From: JAAFHS01 sp031396505
Lineage (GTDB): Bacteria > Pseudomonadota > Alphaproteobacteria > Rhodobacterales > Rhodobacteraceae
Direction: 5' to 3'
Length of the DNA: 9,402 nucleotides
Assembly (NCBI GenBank): GCA_031396505.1
Contig: JANNKX010000171.1
Coordinates: 1-9,402 of the forward strand
Positions 7,128 to 9,402 of this stretch are shown one piece after another; the stretch's first letter is position 1; each line of letters starts with the position of its first letter. Position numbers and translations under genes: made by a program. Under the pieces are notes generated by a model. It did not search any database. It was not told the origin of the DNA and saw nothing but the letters and a program-made list of their open reading frames with translations.

Positions 7128-7379
7128 CGCAAATCTCCGGCAAAAACATGAATGAAAATCAGTTGACCGAAAGGATAGATGAACCAAGCGTCTTGTCCAG
7201 CGGAAACGTGCACGGGCTGCGGTGCCCAGCATGATAACCCGCGAAACATAGCAAACCCCTTGGTAATCCCGCACGTTCATCAGCGGACATGCAGAAGAGG
7301 GGAGCAGAAACCTGTTCAGAAAAACCGAAACACCTGTTCTTTCAAGGTCAGATCAGTGCGCGGGTGGCGAAATAGTGCG
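7128..7379. other. Intergenic region upstream of vgrG
   Basis: About 250 bp without a convincing gene. The only plus-strand frame through it (7179-7478) has no recognisable domain and crosses a terminator. The vgrG promoter should lie here on the minus strand, but I cannot point to a convincing -35/-10 pair. A short direct repeat, CCTGTTC, occurs at 7311-7317 and 7333-7339 (22 bp apart, about two helical turns). It could be a regulator site, but this is weak. Confidence 0.4.
7134..7138 (-). promoter_or_regulatory. Ribosome binding site of vgrG
   Basis: On the minus strand GGAGA lies 6 nt before ATG at 7127. This supports the 749-residue VgrG start over a longer open frame from 7280 whose first 51 codons encode an Arg-rich stretch unlike VgrG. 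Confidence 0.7.
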
Positions 7380-7400
7380 CAAACCCTGTCCCTGCAACCA
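7380..7400 (+). other. Possible 3' end of a tRNA gene (attachment-site scar)
   Basis: These 21 nt read as a tRNA tail: the C56-A-A-A-C60 part of a T-loop, CCTGT as the 3' half of the T-stem, CCCTGCA as the 3' half of the acceptor stem, discriminator A and an encoded CCA (7398-7400). Sequence upstream of 7380 does not complete the T-arm (TAGTG instead of the expected ACAGG), so only the tail is present. An intrinsic terminator follows 29 nt later, as is usual after a tRNA gene. A short duplicated tRNA 3' end is what tyrosine integrases leave at the far end of an island. The isoacceptor cannot be assigned. Chance resemblance is possible given the length. Confidence 0.4.
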
Positions 7401-7429
7401 AATTTGACAAACATATCAAGATGTTACGA

Positions 7430-7451
7430 GCCGCCCAACGGGCGGCTTTTT
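7430..7451 (+). terminator. Rho-independent terminator
   Basis: Perfect 7-bp stem GCCGCCC (7430-7436) / GGGCGGC (7440-7446) with a 3-nt AAC loop, followed by TTTTT (7447-7451). The T-tract places it on the plus strand. No plus-strand gene precedes it in the window, but the tRNA-like tail ends 29 nt upstream, suggesting it is the native terminator of that tRNA gene. Confidence 0.85.
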
Positions 7452-7465
7452 GCGTTGGATTTTCC

Positions 7466-7486
7466 AGGTCAACAATAGGTCAACAA
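7466..7486 (+). repeat. Two direct copies of AGGTCAACA
   Basis: AGGTCAACA occurs at 7466-7474 and again at 7478-7486, separated by ATA (12-bp period). It lies between the terminator and the IS66 end. Short direct repeats next to a tRNA end can be integrase arm sites, but no integrase is visible here. Confidence 0.5.
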
Positions 7487-7546
7487 AACGAAGCAAACCG
7501 GTAACCGTCCGGTCATGACCGCTCTGCCGCGTTCTGATGGTGCGGG

Positions 7547-7575
7547 TTAGTGTCCACTAACGTAGTGGACACTAA
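7547..7575. repeat. Perfect 13-bp inverted repeat upstream of IS66 tnpA
   Basis: TTAGTGTCCACTA (7547-7559) and its exact complement TAGTGGACACTAA (7563-7575) flank ACG. It ends 9 nt before the tnpA GTG. It could be a repressor operator, or an RNA hairpin that limits transposase translation from read-through transcripts. No T-tract follows, so it is not a terminator. Confidence 0.7.
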
Positions 7576-7584
7576 GGTGCGGGC

Positions 7585-7941
7585 GTGGCGCGGCGGATGA
7601 GACGGCTTTTGACGGATGAGGAGAAGCGGTCGATCTGCCTGCAGACGACAGTACCCGGCGTTTCCGTGGCTCAGGTGGCGCTTCGCTATACGTTGAATGC
7701 GAACCTGATCTTCAAATGGCTGCGCGATCCCAAGTATCGGCCCAAGCCCGGAACGGGCTTAGAGGAAGCCGGTTTGCGCTTTCTGCCGGTGGAGATCGTC
7801 GCGGAGGCGAGGGCGCCTGCCGCAGCGCCTGTTGCTGAAAACTGCATCGAGATCGAATTGGCGGGTGGGCACCGGATGCGCATCAGCGGCGGGTATGATC
7901 CCGAGGCGCTGGCGCGGCTGATCCGGGGGCTGTCGGTTTGA
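7585..7941 (+). CDS. tnpA: IS66-family accessory protein TnpA
   Basis: 118 residues. The N-terminal part (LLTDEEKRSICLQT at 8-21, VSVAQVALRYTLNANLIFKWLRD at 26-48) is the helix-turn-helix typical of IS66 OrfA proteins; the C-terminal IEIELAGGHRMRISGGYDPEALARLI (88-113) is also characteristic of the family. The start is GTG at 7585, preferred over ATG at 7597 because family members usually begin MARR. It is intact and overlaps the next gene by 4 nt (TTGA at 7938-7941), as is common for the IS66 tnpA/tnpB pair. Role: accessory DNA-binding protein in transposition; without tnpC it should have no transposition activity. Confidence 0.85.
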   Translation: MARRMRRLLTDEEKRSICLQTTVPGVSVAQVALRYTLNANLIFKWLRDPKYRPKPGTGLEEAGLRFLPVEIVAEARAPAAAPVAENCIEIELAGGHRMRISGGYDPEALARLIRGLSV

Positions 7942-8096
7942 TCCCGGTTCCGGCCAACACGCGGGTCTGGCTGGCGGCGGGCGTCACCGACATGCGCAAG
8001 GGCTTTACGGCGCTGGCAGCGCAGGCAGAGGGAGTGCTGAAGCAGGACCCATTCGCCGGACATCTCTTTGTCTTCCGTGGCCGCCGTGGTGACCTC
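7938..8096 (+). pseudogene. tnpB: IS66-family tnpB, truncated after about 53 codons
   Basis: Starts at TTG 7938, overlapping the tnpA stop. The first 53 codons read MIPVPANTRVWLAAGVTDMRKG (1-22) through GHLFVFRGRRGDL (41-53), the standard start of IS66 OrfB (the IS66_Orf2 family). Intact members are about 115 residues and continue with an IKV..WD..G segment; here the frame passes at 8097 into unrelated DNA and ends at 8204 after 35 foreign codons. Truncated by insertion or deletion at 8096/8097, non-functional. Confidence 0.85.
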
Positions 8097-8151
8097 ATGA
8101 TGCTCCATCTTACTCAAGACTTGGAGCCTCCGGCAAACCCGGCGCGGTTCA
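8097..8151 (-). mobile_element. Left-end fragment of an IS3-family element
   Basis: On the minus strand this runs TGAACCGCGCCGGGTTTGCC and on through a GGAGGCTCC stretch, matching from memory the left terminal repeats of an IS3-family group that begin TGAACCGC(C/G)CCGGGTTT. It continues to a Shine-Dalgarno-like GATGGAGC and an ATGA that may be the start of its orfA, then joins the IS66 tnpB fragment at 8096. Only about 55 bp remain. The outer tip is at 8151. Confidence 0.5.
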
Positions 8152-8469
8152 CTGCCTTTTCTGCTAGGTCGAATTATTTCTATGATACGTCGCATTTTCG
8201 TTAAATTTCTATGGAATTCGGAGGTATCTGTGACGATTAGCGCATTTCTTTCAAGTGGCTTCAGTTCAAAAGTTTCTACATGCGGCGTGTTGCCACCTTG
8301 AGATATTGAGAGTCTGGTCCGTTAAATAGATTCATTTTGCGATTTCAGGTCTGTTTTAACGACTTCAATTTTTACTTCTGCGTCCGCGCTCAACATAATG
8401 TCGATCCGGTCATTGATGATCTGCTTGACGCCCACAGCATTTAAATCGAAGTGAGGTTGCAGAGCCATC
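8152..8469 (-). pseudogene. Remnant of an unidentified gene between two IS ends
   Basis: About 320 bp of AT-richer DNA, apparently older sequence caught between IS ends. On the minus strand one frame is open from 8468 to about 8152 except for a single TAA at 8324-8322. Before it are 48 codons (MALQPHFDLNAVGV..., with IEVVKTDLKSQNESI at the end). After it the same frame continues with 56 codons, including GGNTPHVETFELKPLERNALIVTDTSEF. The amino-acid texture looks protein-like, but I do not recognise a family. The ATG at 8468 is preceded by GGGGAG with 6 nt spacing, which belongs to the neighbouring IS end. Most likely an internal piece of a broken gene; a real 48-residue protein is the alternative. 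Confidence 0.4.
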
Positions 8470-8640
8470 GGTAATCTCCCCATTTTTAACGGGGTGTATC
8501 CGTAAAACTTACCCAGCCATTTTAAGTTTCTGTGCGGGTGTGATGCCGCCGATGCCCATATTTGAACGGTCGCTGTTGTAAGTCCATAGCCATTGCGTGG
8601 CGTGATCTTGTGCCTCCTCAATGCTTCCGATGATGTATTG
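8470..8640 (-). mobile_element. Right-end fragment of an IS3-family element
   Basis: Holds the last 43 codons of an IS3-type tnpB and about 39 bp of terminal sequence (minus strand CCCCGTTAAAAATGGGGAGA, then TTACC), a typical IS3-family right end. The exact tip is uncertain by a few bases. At 8640 the element is cut by a second IS. Its left part is absent from the window. Confidence 0.6.
8509..8640 (-). pseudogene. tnpB: IS3-family transposase OrfB, 3' fragment
   Basis: 43 codons ending in TAA at 8511-8509: QYIIGSIEEAQDHATQWLWTY, then NSDRSNMGIGGITPAQKLKMAG. This is the C-terminal end of the IS3 DDE integrase domain (the 'W...YN..R....G..TP...L' tail). The usual YN.ERP is NSDRS here. The frame is cut at 8640/8641 by the left end of the plus-strand IS3 element; the DDE catalytic residues are all missing, so it is inactive. 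Confidence 0.8.
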
Positions 8641-8720
8641 TGAGCTACTCTCCGAAAATCGGACGGTGACGGAAGCTACGATCTGAGGTCTGCTGATCCC
8701 CAAGACGAGGAGATCAGAAC

Positions 8721-9061
8721 ATGTCGAAACGCAGGAACCATGACGCGTCGTTCAAGGCGCGTGTGGCATCGGAGGCGCTGAAGGGTGAGCGCACGGTGTT
8801 GGAATTGGCGGCCGCTTACGCGATCCATCCGACGATGCTCCATCAGCGGAAGAAGGCCCTGCTGGAGGGCACCGTTGGCATCTTTGACCGCGGGGGCAAG
8901 GCGGCTGTGACGGTCGAGATTGCCGAAGACACGGTGCGTGACCGGCATGCCAGGATCGGAGACTGAGCCGTTGCAGCGCCGCTGGTTCGAGCCCAATGGC
9001 CAAGCCGGTCGCCAGCGATTTTTTGTCACGGAAGCTCAAGCCCTGGACCGGGAAGTGGTGA
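8721..9061 (+). pseudogene. tnpA: IS3-family transposase OrfA, frameshifted
   Basis: Starts at ATG 8721 with GAGGAGA 8 nt upstream. MSKRRNHDASFKARVASEAL (1-20) and TVLELAAAYAIHPTMLHQRKKALLEG (25-50) are the classic IS3 OrfA helix-turn-helix. The frame ends early at TGA 8964-8966 after 81 residues. The expected tail, DFLSRKLKPWTGK, is present in another frame at 9017-9055 and ends at TGA 9059-9061. Compared with the related proteins I remember, about 40 extra nucleotides (near 8975-9013) and a net frameshift separate IGE from DFLSRK. Probably inactive, although IS3 elements also use programmed frameshifting nearer the end of OrfA. Confidence 0.75.
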
Positions 9062-9103
9062 GGGATCGAGCCGCCACCGGTTCGAGGCCGATCCCGAACG
9101 AGC

Positions 9104-9402
9104 ATGATTGAACGGACCCATCCCAAGCTGTCGGTCGGGGTGCAGTGTCAGTTGCTGTCGATCGCGCGGCCGTCGTTCTATGACGCGCCGCAGGGCGAGA
9201 CGGCGCTGAACCTTGATCTGATGCTGAAGGTCGACAAGCAGTTTCTGGACACGCCGTTTTACGGTGTCCGGCAGATGACTTGGCACCTTCAGAACGAAAG
9301 CCATGCCGTGAATGAAAAGCGCATCCGGCGGCTGATGCGCCTCATGCGCTTGATGCCGATCTACCAGAAACCCAACACGAGCAAGCCTGCGAAAGGCCAC
9401 AA
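9104..9402 (+). CDS. tnpB: IS3-family transposase OrfB, N-terminal part, runs off the window
   Basis: Open from ATG 9104 to the window end (99 codons, no stop). MIERTHPKLSVGVQCQLLSI (1-20) followed by ARPSFYDAP is the HTH_21-type N-terminus of IS3 OrfB, and FLDTPFYGVRQMTWHL (46-61), NEKRIRRLMRLMRLMPIYQK (69-88) and PNTSKPAKGH (89-98) lead toward the DDE integrase domain, which lies outside. In related elements OrfB begins almost directly after the OrfA stop; here 42 nt intervene. No break is visible within the portion present. It would provide the catalytic transposase. Confidence 0.85.
   Translation, partial: MIERTHPKLSVGVQCQLLSIARPSFYDAPQGETALNLDLMLKVDKQFLDTPFYGVRQMTWHLQNESHAVNEKRIRRLMRLMRLMPIYQKPNTSKPAKGH

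Larger units (their letters stand above)
7501..8096 (+). mobile_element. IS66-family element, left part only
   Basis: It contains tnpA and the first 53 codons of tnpB. The left terminus is placed at 7501 because GTAACCGTCCGG there fits the GTAA-type ends of IS66-family elements, 84 bp before tnpA. The element stops abruptly inside tnpB at 8096, so the rest of tnpB, the tnpC transposase and the right end are missing and it cannot move on its own. The left boundary is an inference; no target duplication can be tested with the right end absent. Confidence 0.65.
8641..9402 (+). mobile_element. IS3-family element, left part, continuing beyond the window
   Basis: The left terminus is placed at 8641 (TGAGCTACTCTCCGAAAATC), where the host tnpB reading frame is interrupted. 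It carries tnpA (8721 onward, frameshifted) and the start of tnpB (9104 onward). It is inserted head-on into the minus-strand IS3 fragment, so the two are nested. The two termini look related (GCTACTCTCC versus GGTAATCTCC), suggesting the same IS3 subgroup. Confidence 0.7.

Noticed and set aside
7128..7280. 51-residue N-terminal extension of VgrG
   Set aside because: Arg-rich, unlike VgrG, and a good ribosome binding site precedes the internal ATG at 7127.
7179..7478. 99-codon plus-strand frame upstream of the IS66 element
   Set aside because: No domain, no ribosome site, and it runs through the tRNA-like tail and the terminator hairpin.
7686..8195. 169-codon minus-strand frame across IS66 and IS3 fragments
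   Set aside because: Antisense to IS66 tnpA/tnpB for most of its length; only its upstream part (8152-8195) may belong to the gene remnant.
8984..9086. GGTTCGAG twice, resembling a tRNA T-loop
   Set aside because: No cloverleaf or CCA can be built around either copy; they lie inside the IS3 element.
1..9402. CRISPR array, phage structural genes or complete tRNA/rRNA genes
   Set aside because: No regularly spaced repeats, no complete RNA gene, and VgrG is explained by T6SS rather than a phage tail because of its DUF2169/DUF4150 neighbours.

Overview
The window looks like an accessory region of an alphaproteobacterial genome, most likely Rhodobacterales or a relative. I infer this from the GC-rich codon use of the large genes and the style of the IS66 and IS3 insertion sequences; no ribosomal or housekeeping marker is present, so the taxonomy is soft.

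Left three quarters (39-7127, all minus strand): a type VI secretion (T6SS) effector-delivery module with no core T6SS genes. In order of transcription: vgrG spike (7127-4878), a DUF2169 adaptor/chaperone (4874-3819), a DUF4150 PAAR-like effector with a C-terminal GH-E (HNH/Endo VII-type) nuclease domain (3819-2431), two consecutive TPR-like putative immunity genes (2414-1977 and 1980-1528), then an orphan toxin cassette (1489-617) and its putative immunity gene (608-39). Spacing is tight: vgrG and DUF2169 are 3 nt apart, DUF2169/PAAR and the two TPR genes overlap (1 and 4 nt), and the remaining gaps are 16, 38 and 8 nt. One transcript starting upstream of vgrG is likely. The order vgrG - DUF2169 - DUF4150 effector - immunity parallels the vgrG2 - atu3641 - tde2 - tdi2 cluster of Agrobacterium. 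VgrG would form the spike, DUF2169 would load the effector, the PAAR-like domain would cap the spike, and the immunity proteins would protect the producer and its kin.

The most interesting part is the orphan cassette. It repeats the glycine/alanine-rich pre-toxin region of the PAAR effector up to a shared TARVT junction, lacks the PAAR-like head, and ends in a different toxin domain followed by its own immunity gene. This is the signature of tip exchange in polymorphic toxins.

Right quarter (7128-9402): a non-coding stretch holds what looks like the last 21 nt of a tRNA gene followed by a strong terminator (possible island attachment-site scar). Next comes a dense set of broken insertion sequences: a truncated IS66-family element (about 7501-8096), a short IS3-type left end (8097-8151), about 320 bp of older DNA with a broken reading frame (8152-8469), the 3' end of an IS3-family element on the minus strand (about 8470-8640), and a second IS3-family element on the plus strand inserted into it (8641 to the window end) with a frameshifted tnpA and a tnpB that runs off the edge. 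Positions 1-38 hold no feature I can support.
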